A stretch of DNA of 31,023 bases from Blastocladiella britannica (taxonomy: Eukaryota; Blastocladiomycota; Blastocladiomycetes; Blastocladiales; Blastocladiaceae): NCBI GenBank assembly GCA_025349905.2, contig MU624694.1, forward strand, positions 1-31,023, read 5' to 3'. Both the position numbers and the translations under genes were made by a program. Within the stretch, counting starts at the first letter, position 1. Each line of letters begins with the position of its first letter. Positions 1-10,100 of the stretch are shown here, piece after piece. The notes under the pieces are model-generated. The model saw nothing but the letters and a program-made list of their open reading frames with translations. It was not told the DNA's origin and made no database searches.

Positions 1-517
1 TGCGACGCTTGATGCGCGCTTGGATAGGTATATTTTTTTGATGGGCGATCGCGTGTTGTATATGGTATTCTTTCCCCTTCGCTTCACATTGTATTTTCTT
101 GATAGGTCGAGAATAAGCAACAAGCGAGCGCGGATCACAGTAAAGGTCAAGACCGAATCCAGGATCAAAGTATCAAACGGGTCGGATCGGGAGCGGTCGG
201 CGGGGTCGGGATGAGTGGAAATAGCTGGAATGTAAAAAAAATCTATTGGAAATATTTGGTCCGAGCGCTGGAACTGGAAAGGTGGGATATCGGAATGGCA
301 GTGGGAAACCCAGGCTGGATGTCCATTGGTATCATGGATGGACTGGCCGAAATATCAACGAGAAAGCCGAACTAGTTTCATCCTGTCGTCAGGTCCGTTT
401 CAGTAACAGCCAAACGAATAAAACCAGTCTGTGAACAGCCAAACGAAGAAAGAAAGAAAGAAAAAATGACAAAATTGGATTGAAAAACAACAGCAACAAC
501 AACACCAGAAGCCCTTT
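1..517. other. Left flank without a supported gene
   Basis: I see no convincing coding exon here. The short open frames lack recognisable protein features and the G/C-rich third positions of the real genes. The right part is downstream of the minus-strand UBL3-like gene and probably contains its 3' UTR, which on the minus strand would be rich in TTG/TG triplets. It also holds a short (GAAA)n tract and a 14-bp direct repeat, listed separately. Unrecognised small exons of a gene lying further left cannot be excluded. Confidence 0.5.
405..447. repeat. 14-bp direct repeat plus start of a GAAA tract
   Basis: The 14-mer AACAGCCAAACGAA occurs at 405-418 and again at 434-447, 29 bp apart start to start. 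The second copy runs into a short GAAA microsatellite that continues to about 466. It lies downstream of the UBL3-like gene. No function can be assigned; it may be a small local duplication. Confidence 0.7.
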
Positions 518-1148
518 TTACATGACAGTGCAGCATCCCGACCCAGATGAAGAACCCGGCCCTGTCTCCTTGGGCGCTGGTGACTCGGGTGCTGAATGAA
601 TGAATGGAATCAATATATAGTCGCATTACTTAAATAAAACTAAGTACACACCATCAGCATCAGGAGCCAAAGGACTCTTGATCACCACATGGATGATCGT
701 GTTCTCGCCCACAGGCAGCTTATGCTCTGCATAACAAGAACAAGAAAAGAGTCAGAAAGGAAGGGGAAAAAAAAGTAAAACACATGAACTGAAGTAGCGA
801 ACCAACGCCAATGCCTCCGGGACCCTCCATGAACCGGCCCAGGTGCAACAGCCGGATTTGCGATGCATGTGCTGGCTTATCCACCGTGATATCTATGTTT
901 ATATTTCTCAATATATTACCCAATTTTGGACAAAAAAAAATAGTAGGTTTACCAGTAGGCCATTCCGACATCAGCTGCGCGGCGATATCGGCCACGGCGG
1001 CCTTGGGGTCGAAGTACAGCCCGTCTTTACGCTGGCCATTGATAAACAGCAGCGAGAGACCGACTTTGCCCGGGACTGGATCGGGCATTGCGTTATTATT
1101 TGTATTATTTTTTGAATGGGAAATTCTTTTTTTAGCGGACGCGGACAT
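518..1148 (-). CDS. UBL3/MUB-type membrane-anchored ubiquitin-fold protein with CAAX box
   Basis: Four coding exons on the minus strand: 1148..953, 892..803, 726..652 and 591..518, all joined in phase 1, giving 144 residues. Introns are 60, 76 and 60 nt. The protein has a roughly 25-residue polar N-terminus, then a ubiquitin-like beta-grasp fold. Segments such as VADIAAQLMSEWP, IRLLHLGRFMEG and KLPVGENTIIHVV align in order with vertebrate UBL3 and plant MUB proteins, including the RL..GRF core. After a Pro/Gly/Ser spacer the chain ends in Cys-Cys-Thr-Val-Met, a CAAX prenylation motif with a second cysteine suitable for acylation, as in UBL3. In the family this lipid anchor places the protein at the plasma membrane; UBL3 is linked to sorting into vesicles and plant MUBs to ubiquitin-conjugating enzymes. 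There is no C-terminal diglycine, so it should not be a conjugated modifier. The start could instead be the Met at 1088 (residue 21). It shares a 120-bp divergent promoter with the next gene. Confidence 0.85.
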
Positions 1149-1268
1149 GCGCGCTTACACCTTTTCACATCTCTCAATGCCTTTACACTTACTTGCGACC
1201 TCGTCGCACACTCTCTCTCGCCCAACCCCACACAGACCACTTCGGTCTGACTGATCAAACAAAACATT
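1149..1268. promoter_or_regulatory. Divergent promoter between UBL3-like gene and membrane-protein gene
   Basis: Only 120 bp separate the two start codons, which face away from each other, so both 5' UTRs and both promoters must fit here. The plus strand is rich in pyrimidines (CTCTCTCTCG and similar) with no clear TATA box. A small inverted repeat, CAGACC at 1233-1238 and GGTCTG at 1244-1249 with a 5-nt spacer, lies about 20 bp before the plus-strand start. Its role is unknown. Confidence 0.55.
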
Positions 1269-4068
1269 ATGGAACGACGCCCCTCCACCTCCGTTGCACC
1301 CGCAATTCCCACTTTTAAACGTACCGGAGGAGGTATTCCCACTTCACCAAGCAAAGGCTCGGTCGCACACGATGCAAAACCACCACCACCGCCACATCCT
1401 GAAAAGCCCGATGCCATTGGTCCCCGCCGCCCGAGCATTATCTTGACGCGCCAGTCCACCGAAGTTGGGAGCCTCACTTCCGGCGCCTCCAGTATCTTTG
1501 GAATGGACGGGAGCCTGTTTGTGCCCAACATGCAAAAATCTAACATGAATCGCAAGGTACTTTTTCGTTCATTGTATGAATGTGCGATCAACGAAATCAC
1601 TCAAGAATATCTTGGTCTCGTATATAGCACCCCCGAATCCTGGACCATAAAAAGTTGGGCATGACTGGCGACTTGGCCGACGACACTAGCGAGCACGACA
1701 TTTCCGTGGACCCAACCGAGTGCGTTTTATAAATTTTTTTTTTTGGTGTACAAGGACACTCACTTCATTCAATAAATCATGTAACAGACTCGATCCGTAC
1801 CTCTTGGCGCTCGCCGTGTGCGAATTCCAGCCCGTGGTGTTCCTTCGCGAATTCGTCTTGCACATGTTGATGGTGCTCCTGCCATTCACCGTCTTCAACG
1901 AAAAGTTCCGGATCTTTTGCTACAACCACGACTTTATTGGCACCCAGTTCGGCACTATTATTCAATGGCACATTGCCCTGTCGCTCCTGGGATGCTCGGT
2001 GATTATGGTCATGAATCGGCCACCGGCGATCCAGTGGGACGAGTTTTCAATTCTCCTGGGTCAGTATTTGATGCGGATCGTGATCATTGCCTTCAAATAC
2101 GCCTTTACTTCGTATGCTTTTATTGTTATACATCTTTTTGATTGTTTTACTTATGCTCTCTGTGAATGGAATAGACCGATCGAAATCAGTCTCTTGACTC
2201 AAGAGCGGGTGGACGCGCTGTCTCGAACCATGCGCCAAGGTACAATCATTTTTTTTTGTCAAGAAGGAAAGAAAAACTGACAAATCATAACAACAACAGT
2301 CCTCACTGGCTGGAACAATCCCACCAATGAACTGGTGGAAATCCAGCTCCTGCTTGCGTCCACCCGAAACCGCCTCGATCTGACGCAGGGCCATTTCTTG
2401 ATCAAGACGGACCACGTCAACCCCGAGAAACAGTCGCCGCAAGGCGAAGGCGAGGCCAAAGCAGCTGACTCAGCCCCCGTCGCAGAAAAGGTGGCAGTCC
2501 TCACTGACTTGCACACTCGCTATGCGGCCTACTTGGACGACGCAACCGAAAACTCGCAGCCGATGCACGGCGCAGCAGTATCGGGGGGAACTGGATCGGC
2601 CATTGGTGCCACCAATTCGGGAATTGTGCTTCCGACGCCCATGACCACCATGGCCCATTTGAACCGCGTCTCGGCGTACACGGTGGTCTTTGACATGATC
2701 CTCGAAAGCCTCGAGCGGGTCAAGTTCAAGAACTCGGCGTTTCTCCCTTGTTCGTAACCTCCTTTTTATAACCTCTTGTAAGGAGGCAGGTGAGTAACTG
2801 AATAAAACTTGCAACAGCCCTGTTATACACGGCCATTCCGTTCATTGCGCGAGCCTCGTATGGACTTCCCATTGCGGGTGGGACCGGATGGACCGCCATT
2901 GTGTTTTCAGTCTTGACCACGCCCATCAATCTCTTTTTGGTGCGTGCTCTCAACGTCTTAGATTTTCTGAAGGAAACCCGACATTGATTTTCTCTCCTTT
3001 CAGATGATAACCAACCTCGGCTTTATTCTCGTCTGGTACGATCTCAGCGTGAACTTTAATCAATATCAACTAACTATTGAACGATTTTGCAGTGTCACCG
3101 ACTTTCAACGCCGCGAGTTCCTCTTTATGCGGCTCAAAGCGATTCTCCTGGATGGATTCATCTCGACCGCGCGATCCGCCCTGAGTTCCAACATGCCCCC
3201 GCAATCGGGATGCCCAGACCAAAACCAAAAAGGGAACATGAAAAAAGTCAAGGAGGAGGACGATGCGAGCGACGGCAATCTCGATGGGACGGGCCAACAG
3301 CAGCCCGATTGCGAGATGCGGATCAAAAAGAACGAAAAGATGCTTCTTTCGGCCGACGACCGACTGCTGGTGCGGCTGGACATGGACGACAGCCACAACT
3401 TGCTCATGTTTTGGTACACGCGGATCATTTTGCAAGATTATGGACGGCCGTACCTTCTTCGACTCCAGTTTTACATTGGGTATGTTTTCGAATGCTTGAC
3501 TTGAGTCACTTTTACTGATCCGACATGTGAATGTACGCAGAACGTTCATCATCTTTTGTGTCCTGGTCGGCGTGCAACTCGCGGCATTCTTGTTTGGGTA
3601 CTTGGAATCCATGACCATCGTTGCCCAGTACCAGTCGGTGGCGATTTTGATCATGATGCTGGTTCTTGTCCTCCGCGTCCTGTTCCACGGGCTGGCAGCT
3701 AACAATGAGCGCAAGCTGCATGCGGAGCAGCTCTTCAAGAAATCGGTCCGTTTGTATTTTCGCATTTGTTACTCTGACAAGTCTAACACCAAAAAAAAAA
3801 GATCGTGCTAGCAACTCGAGCAGAACGCGTCCAACACAAGACCCCAACCAAGGCCGCCGACTTGCGCGATGCCGGAAACCTGTGCTGGGTGCTGGCCAAC
3901 GCATGCAACAACGACGAGTTGCTCAACGCCGTGCGGGTTCTGGGGATTCCCGTCGACTACGGACTCGTGTCATCGTTTGGAACCATCATGGCCGCGGCCA
4001 TCTCCGCCGGCCTCCAATCGCTCCGATCGTCCACGGCGTACGGGAAAATGGCTCCACCGCCTCCATAA
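1269..4068 (+). CDS. Unrecognised multi-pass membrane protein
   Basis: Preferred exons: 1269..1556, 1628..1719, 1788..2111, 2175..2239, 2300..2749, 2818..2939, 3004..3035, 3093..3479, 3541..3745, 3802..4068; all phases agree, giving about 743 residues. An alternative acceptor at 1655 removes nine residues in frame. The N-terminal 130 residues are polar, Pro/Ser-rich and probably cytosolic. Hydrophobic segments then fall near residues 145-165, 183-205, 219-235, 408-422, 431-457, 588-608, 621-640 and 706-729. Two long hydrophilic loops separate them (about 236-405, and 460-585 with a Lys/Asp/Glu-rich stretch). No signal peptide, transporter signature or enzyme motif is visible. The C-terminal segment, with LLNAVRVLGIPVDYG followed by a last helix, loosely recalls the end of gustatory-receptor-like/DUF3537 7TM proteins, but I do not see the insect TYhhhhhQF motif. 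Function is unassigned. It ends tail-to-tail with UTP20. Confidence 0.75.
3036..3092 (+). other. 57-nt stop-free, frame-preserving intron
   Basis: This interval starts with GTACGA, ends with TTTTGCAG and carries CTAAC about 20 nt before the acceptor, so it looks like one of this genome's short introns. It is exactly 57 nt and has no in-frame stop, so retaining it would add 19 residues to the membrane protein without breaking it. I favour splicing because the length and branch-like element match the other introns, but the sequence alone does not settle it. Confidence 0.6.
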
Positions 4069-4130
4069 CTGAAACGACAAGAACAAAAAAACAACGATAT
4101 TTCTATAATACAATACTAAAAATCCGGGAC
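4069..4130. terminator. 62-bp convergent 3'-end region
   Basis: The stop codon of the membrane-protein gene (ends 4068) and that of UTP20 (4131-4133 on the minus strand) are only 62 bp apart. Both polyadenylation regions must lie in this A/T-rich gap or inside the neighbouring gene. Plus-strand A-rich and TATAATA-type sequence is present but no canonical AATAAA. The 3' UTRs of the two mRNAs probably overlap. Confidence 0.55.
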
Positions 4131-7100
4131 TTAATGCTTGGTCTTGGCGCGCTTGACGTCGGTCCGCATCTTGGTGGCCATTTCCTCCTCGGTGCGGCGC
4201 TTCTTTTGTTTTTTCTTGAGCTCGTTGCGGGCAATCTTGCGCGTCGCGTACGCCTGCGGGTTGGTGACCGCAAGCTCGGCGCGGTCCTGTTTACGCTGCT
4301 GCCGCTTGGACTCGGCGCGCGACCGCACGTCGGCGTACACGCGCGTGAATGCGTCCTGGCCCAGCTTGCCCTGCAGCATGTCCATGAGCTCCTGGCAGAA
4401 CTTGCGCAGCTCGTCCCACTCGGGGCCCTTCACCGAGTCGTCCTGGTGCGTGCGGAAGATGGGCGCCATGATCGGCGACAGGACCGGCTCCAGTTCCGAT
4501 GCGGGGAGGTGGTTCGACAGCGCCGCAAAGACTTGGAACAGACTCATGCGCACCAGCGTGCCCTTGTTGCGCGACTGGTCGCGACGGGCCAGGTAGCTCA
4601 GGTAGTTGAGCGTCGACAGCAGCGGCCCACCGCGCTGCTTGCGTCGAGTCGTGGACGACGATGCAGCGGCAACCTTTTCCTCATCGTCATCGTCCTCGAG
4701 GTCGGCATCGTCCTCATGGAGGTCCTCCTCCTCATCTTGGCCATCAACTTCCATACTGCTGCTGGAAACAACAACGGCCGGCGCAAGCGAGTGCAGGTGC
4801 TTGCACAGGTAGTACAAGTTCTTGACGATCTGCGTGGCCAGGTCCTGGTTCAGGAACTGCGAGCTGAGTTGGCGCGTGACCTCGCGGATCACCGTGCGCG
4901 TGGCCTCCACGTCCAAGTCGCACTCGGCCAGGGCGCTGAAATGCTGGCCGAGGCACCGCGCCGCCGCCAACCGAACCCACGCGTGCGGGTGCACAAAGTG
5001 CGGCAGCAGCGCTTGTACCACGTCAATCTCGGTCTGCTGCGGCCGCTGCGTAATGTACTTGGTCAGCGTCAGCAGCGTCAGGTACACAAGCTTCCACTCC
5101 GTGTTGTTGGCGGGATCGGGTTTTTCGTCGTCGTCCAACGATGGCTCCTTCTCGTCGACGACGATCGTCTCGGCGGATGCGACCTTGCTCATCTCGGCCA
5201 CCAGGTCGAGCTGGTCCTTGAGCAGCGCCAGCAGCACCGGCGACTCGCGGTTGGCGAGAATCAGCAAACCGTGCACCTGGGTCGCCACCGCGCGGGTGGC
5301 GTCGGCCTTGTACCACGACGCGACCATCTTGATCACCGGGTGCAAGTTGAGCAGCTTGGCTAGCAGCAGCTGCACGAGCCGGGCCGCCATTTCCTGGCAC
5401 TTGGGCGACTCATCCGTGAGCGACGTCACCAAGCCCACAAACAGCAGCTGGCCGTACTCGACCAGCAAGTCCTCGGGCAGCTTCTTGATGAACCCGTGAA
5501 TCAGCTCCAGTACCGACACGCGGCCTTGCTCAAACTCGTAGTTCAAGTTCTTAAGCATCCACGCCACGTGCGTGTCCATGCGCTGCTTGCCCTGCGGGTA
5601 GTTGAGCAAGAATAGCAGCATCACCGACCGACACAGATCCTGTACGTTGACCGAATGCGACGTGACCATGATGTGCGCAATCTCGGATGACATGTCGTAT
5701 ACCTCCTCGACCACGATCTGGCGGGCAATGATCGATTTCAGCACCGAGTACGTGACGGTGTGGGTGTCGTGGTCGCTAATCTCGGGCCGCAGCAGCCGCA
5801 GCAGCAGCTTGACGTACTTTTGCGTGAACGGCACGTAGCTGCACGACTGCATGATCGCCTGCACCAGTTTCAGCGACGCCTGGCCAATGTCCGACCGCAC
5901 GTCCTGCATCGACGACAGCGTCGCAAACGTGTGCTGGAGCACCAGCGGCAGCGTCTCGCGCAGCTGTGACAGCGGTAACCGGCACATGTGCTGCATGGCG
6001 TACAGCGCCAGCGAGTAGGTCGCATTGTGCTTGGACCCAAAGCACTGGCCCACCACGTCCACGAGCGCATTGAGCATCTTGGTGTGTTCCGGGTTGGCCA
6101 CGTCCAGCCGCGGACTGCGTACCACCGTCTGCAGCAAGTGGAGCCCAAACTCGACAAAAAAGTGCGCGTTGCTCTTCCACGTCGACGTGCTTGCCAAAAC
6201 ACGCGTAGTTTCGGTGTGCGCGGTCTGAATCAGGTCGGCCGTGGTCTCGAGCCGGTCGCCGTTGGCCAGCACAAATGTATCGGCCACCAGCGCATGCACC
6301 AGCTGCATCATCTGCTCGACCGTCAGGTCCTGGTTCTTGACGATCCCGTTGGTCATGCGCTTGAGCACGCGCTTGACCTTGTCCAAGGTGGACGCCTCGC
6401 GGGTGCGGGTCAGCACGCGCTTGACCTGGATCAGCAGCTTGGAAATCACGTTGGCCGACGCGTGCGCAGCCATCAGCTCCACGGTATCAAACGACGCGCA
6501 CGCCTTGAGCTCCTTCATGGTCTTGGTGTACGCCTCGGCGTCCTTTTCGTCGCCCACCTCTCCAAAGATATCGCCGCCGACCACCTCGCACAGGTCCGCC
6601 GCGCACGCATCAAGACAAGCCGGCGACAGAGGGATGTTGGCCACGATCGCGTGCACCGTGAACCCGAGCACGTGAAGCTGGTAGCCGCGGAGCAGCGCGC
6701 CCTTGAGCTCCTTGATCATAAAAAACAGATATCGCGACCCGAGGGTCTGCATGATGCTGACCAGCGTCTGGCGGGTGGCGTTACGCGTCGACTGCGCGCG
6801 CGACCGCAGCAGCTGCGCGAGTTTGGTGAGCAGCGACGGGATCTGCACCCTCTTGGCCTCCTCGGGGAGGTACGTGATCAGGTACGTGATACCGAGCGCG
6901 ATCGGGATCCGCACACTCATCGAGTCGTCGTTGCTCTGCTTGCGCGACATCAGGTACTTGAACAGCTCGGGAATGATCTTGAACGTCACCGCGTGCAGGA
7001 CCTTGAGCTTGTGGTCATTGGCTGCCGCTTGGAGCGCCGCCACCGAGTCCTCGGCCTCTGCCTCGGCTTCAGCTGCTGACTCATCTTCCTCGTCAGCGTC

Positions 7101-10100
7101 GTCCTCTCCTGCCTTGTTGGCATCGGTCCGAACAGCAACGGCAACAGCAACGGCAGCAGGAGCCTGAATGGCATCGGCAATCTCGAAATGGAATCCGTCC
7201 AAGAACGCCACCACCACCTTCATCAGCAGCTTCTCGCGGCGTTTTTCGGTGGCGGCGCGCAGCTGGTTAAAGAACCGCCGCAGTCCAAAGTTGTACGATC
7301 CCCACGGCAGGTACTTTGCAATGGTGGTGACAGTCACGATAGCCTCGGCCGCCAAGTTCCCGTCCTTGTGCTCCATGATGTGGGTCATGAGCGGCAAAAA
7401 GATGTAGTTGAGCGTCGACGGGCGAATGGACGGGATCTGATCGCGCAAGCGCGCAAGCGCACGTAAACGACGGTGCATCTGAATGTGGTGCACATTGTCG
7501 AAAAAGCCCGACTCGTCGGCAGCGTCCGACGGCAGCAGGCACGTCATGTCCGAGAAAATCGTCAAGTCCGACATTTCGCGCACGCACGCGTTGAGCACCT
7601 TGAACCACTCGACCCGCACCGGCTCGTTGACGTGCGCCTTGAGCACCGACTTGAACGCCGGGTATAGCACGTGGTGCACGAGTGACTTGAGCGATTCTTC
7701 GCCGTGGTCGTTGTTATCAGACAGGTCCATCCCATTCTCCGTCGCGCCAAGCTGGGACTGAGCCGACCGTGATGCCGCAAGGGTCACAAACGACACGAGC
7801 GTGTGCGACGAGTTACCGCGGACGCTCAAGTCGTCGGACCGAATCAGGTGGAACAGGTTGTAGAGCACCGCAATCCACTCGAGCGACGACAGCTTGCCGC
7901 TGACCTTGTTGACGTGCACAAACGTGTTGAGCACCACGTCGTAGTCGAGCTCCTCGAACCGGCGCCGGTTGGGCTGGTTGAGTCCCTGCACGATCTTGGA
8001 CACGTGGCGCAGACCCAGCGCCGTCGACAGCGTCGTGGTCAGCAGCACCAGCTGGTTGCGCGCCGACTGCGTATCCAGCTGCGTGTACAGCCGGCTGGTG
8101 GTCAAGAACACGTTGCGCACATGGTCCTGCGGGAGATGCGGGATGCACGACTCAAGAATGGACAGAATATCGGCCTTGGTCGCTGCACTCGCGCGGGGCG
8201 CAGTCAGCACCGGCAGCAGGACCGCCACCAACAGAGGCGCCTGCTCGGCGGGGACGTGTGGGGCGAGCGCCGAGCACAGCTTGATGAGACGCCACATGGC
8301 GCCGACCGACTTGGTGTTGATGAGGGGGGCACTCTGCTCAAAGAGGTAGCCCGTGACGGGCTGCAGCAGCTCGGGCCCGTGCTCGAGCACCGCAAACAGC
8401 GAGTCGAGGACCAGCGTGCGCGCGCGCTCAAAGCCCACCAAACACGCTATCATGGGCGCAAGGGCAGTGGGTGCAATCTCTTGGAATGCCTCAAAGTGGT
8501 GCACGGCCCACGCCGCGAGGAGCTGCAGGCTGGCAGAGAGCGCTGACTTGTTCTCGTGGAACATGACGGGGAGCTGCGGCGCAATAATCACCTCAAACAG
8601 GGCCGCCGTGTACGGCGTGTAGTCCTCCAAGGGAATGTCCAGCTTGAAGAGCGTGACGAGGCGGCGCATCGCGAGCTGGCGGAGGCCGTGGAGCCGCTTG
8701 AGTGTTGGGAGTTGGGATGTCGAGTCCTTGTCCTCCTCGTCGTCCACTTCTTTTTCATCATCGTCCTGGTCGGACTCGTCGTTGGCCTCATCTTCCGCGT
8801 CAGCAGAAACATCCATGCGATCCTCCTCCTCGCGCTCGCGGATGGCCAGGGTGGTGGAGCAGGCAACCGACACAAACAGGTCCAAGAGAGGGACGATAAT
8901 GCACTCGAGTCGCCGGCTGATTTGCTTGATCACGTCCTCCATGAGGGTCGCAAAGCCCGCAGCGCGGCCAACGTCCAGGCTGCGCACTACGTCCATGTCG
9001 ATGGTTCCGGGCTCGAGCGAGATGGGGCACATGAGGTGGAACAGCGTGGCGATTTCGCTGTCGCGGGACGCGGCGAGGTGGCTCAGGATCGCGGAGCGGC
9101 GAGTGGCAGGGGTGCCCTTGCGGCACAAGATGCGGCCGTACAGCAGGCGGAGGTAAATGGGGAACACGGCGGCCCGGTGGTGCTCCCGGAACGTCTGCTC
9201 CTCCACCACGCCATCCAAAGACACTTTTTGCAAAGTGCCGCGGAACTTGGTCTCGTCCAGCAGCTCCATAAACAGGTCGTGGTACGGGGTGTACCAGTCG
9301 AGCTTGTACGATTGGATGCACTTGAGGGCCGAGCGCTGCATCTCGGCGTCGCCACGCGTCAGGAGCTGCAGGTAGAGCGAGTACAGCACATCGGCCTTGA
9401 ACACGGACGACGGCTTGAGGTGCGAAAAGAGCTCCAAAAACGCCGCCATTTTCTTGGTGGCGATCGGGTACGTGACAGTCAGCGGATCAGACGGCTCGTC
9501 AAACGACAGGTCGGTCGTGCCCGGTGCGGCGGCGGGATCAATGTCGAGCTTTAAGTCACGGTGGAAATGGTAGTACTCGTCGCGGACAAATTGTAGAAAC
9601 AGGGGCACAAAAAACTTGGACCGCGATTCGGTAAACGTGTGGCCCGACAGCGCCTTGAGCACAAGGAGGTACACGTTCCAGTGGTCGACGCGCTCCACGG
9701 GCATGTTGAAGCAGCTCTCGGCAAAGAACTGGAGCGCGGTGGTTGCGGTCGAGGGGTCCAGCGTGTCAATCGCGGGGACCACCGAGGTGACCAGGTCTGG
9801 GATCGAGTCGCGGTGCTGGAACCGTAGGAGCATGCTGCTCATCAAGGGCCAGATCGCGTCGGGGGCCGCGCCAAGGACCTTGACGACCAGATCCGACGCC
9901 TGGGGCCAGAGGGGAGCAAAGTTGACAGTAAAGAGTGCGAGTGCGTAGCGCGACACCACTTCGAGTGAGATGGAGCTCTTGCTCTTGACGGCCGTCGCCG
10001 ACCCGAGGCTGAGCCCAAGGTTCTTGAGGTGCATGGCCTTCGCGCGGTGCGCTTCGAGCGAAATGCCAATCGACTCGGCCTTGGCGCAGTGGCCAATGAG

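Noticed and set aside
1557..1654. 98-nt first intron of the membrane-protein gene with acceptor at 1654
   Set aside because: In frame and possible, but the acceptor at 1627 gives a 71-nt intron that fits the narrow length range of all others.
3666..5363. 565-codon plus-strand frame spanning the membrane-protein end and UTP20
   Set aside because: It runs through true exons of one gene in the wrong frame, an intron and the antisense of UTP20; its composition is low-complexity Arg/Leu/Val/Gln.
5988..9554. Long plus-strand frames (5988-7079, 8556-9554) inside UTP20
   Set aside because: They are antisense shadows of a well-supported UTP20 exon with no domain or start context.
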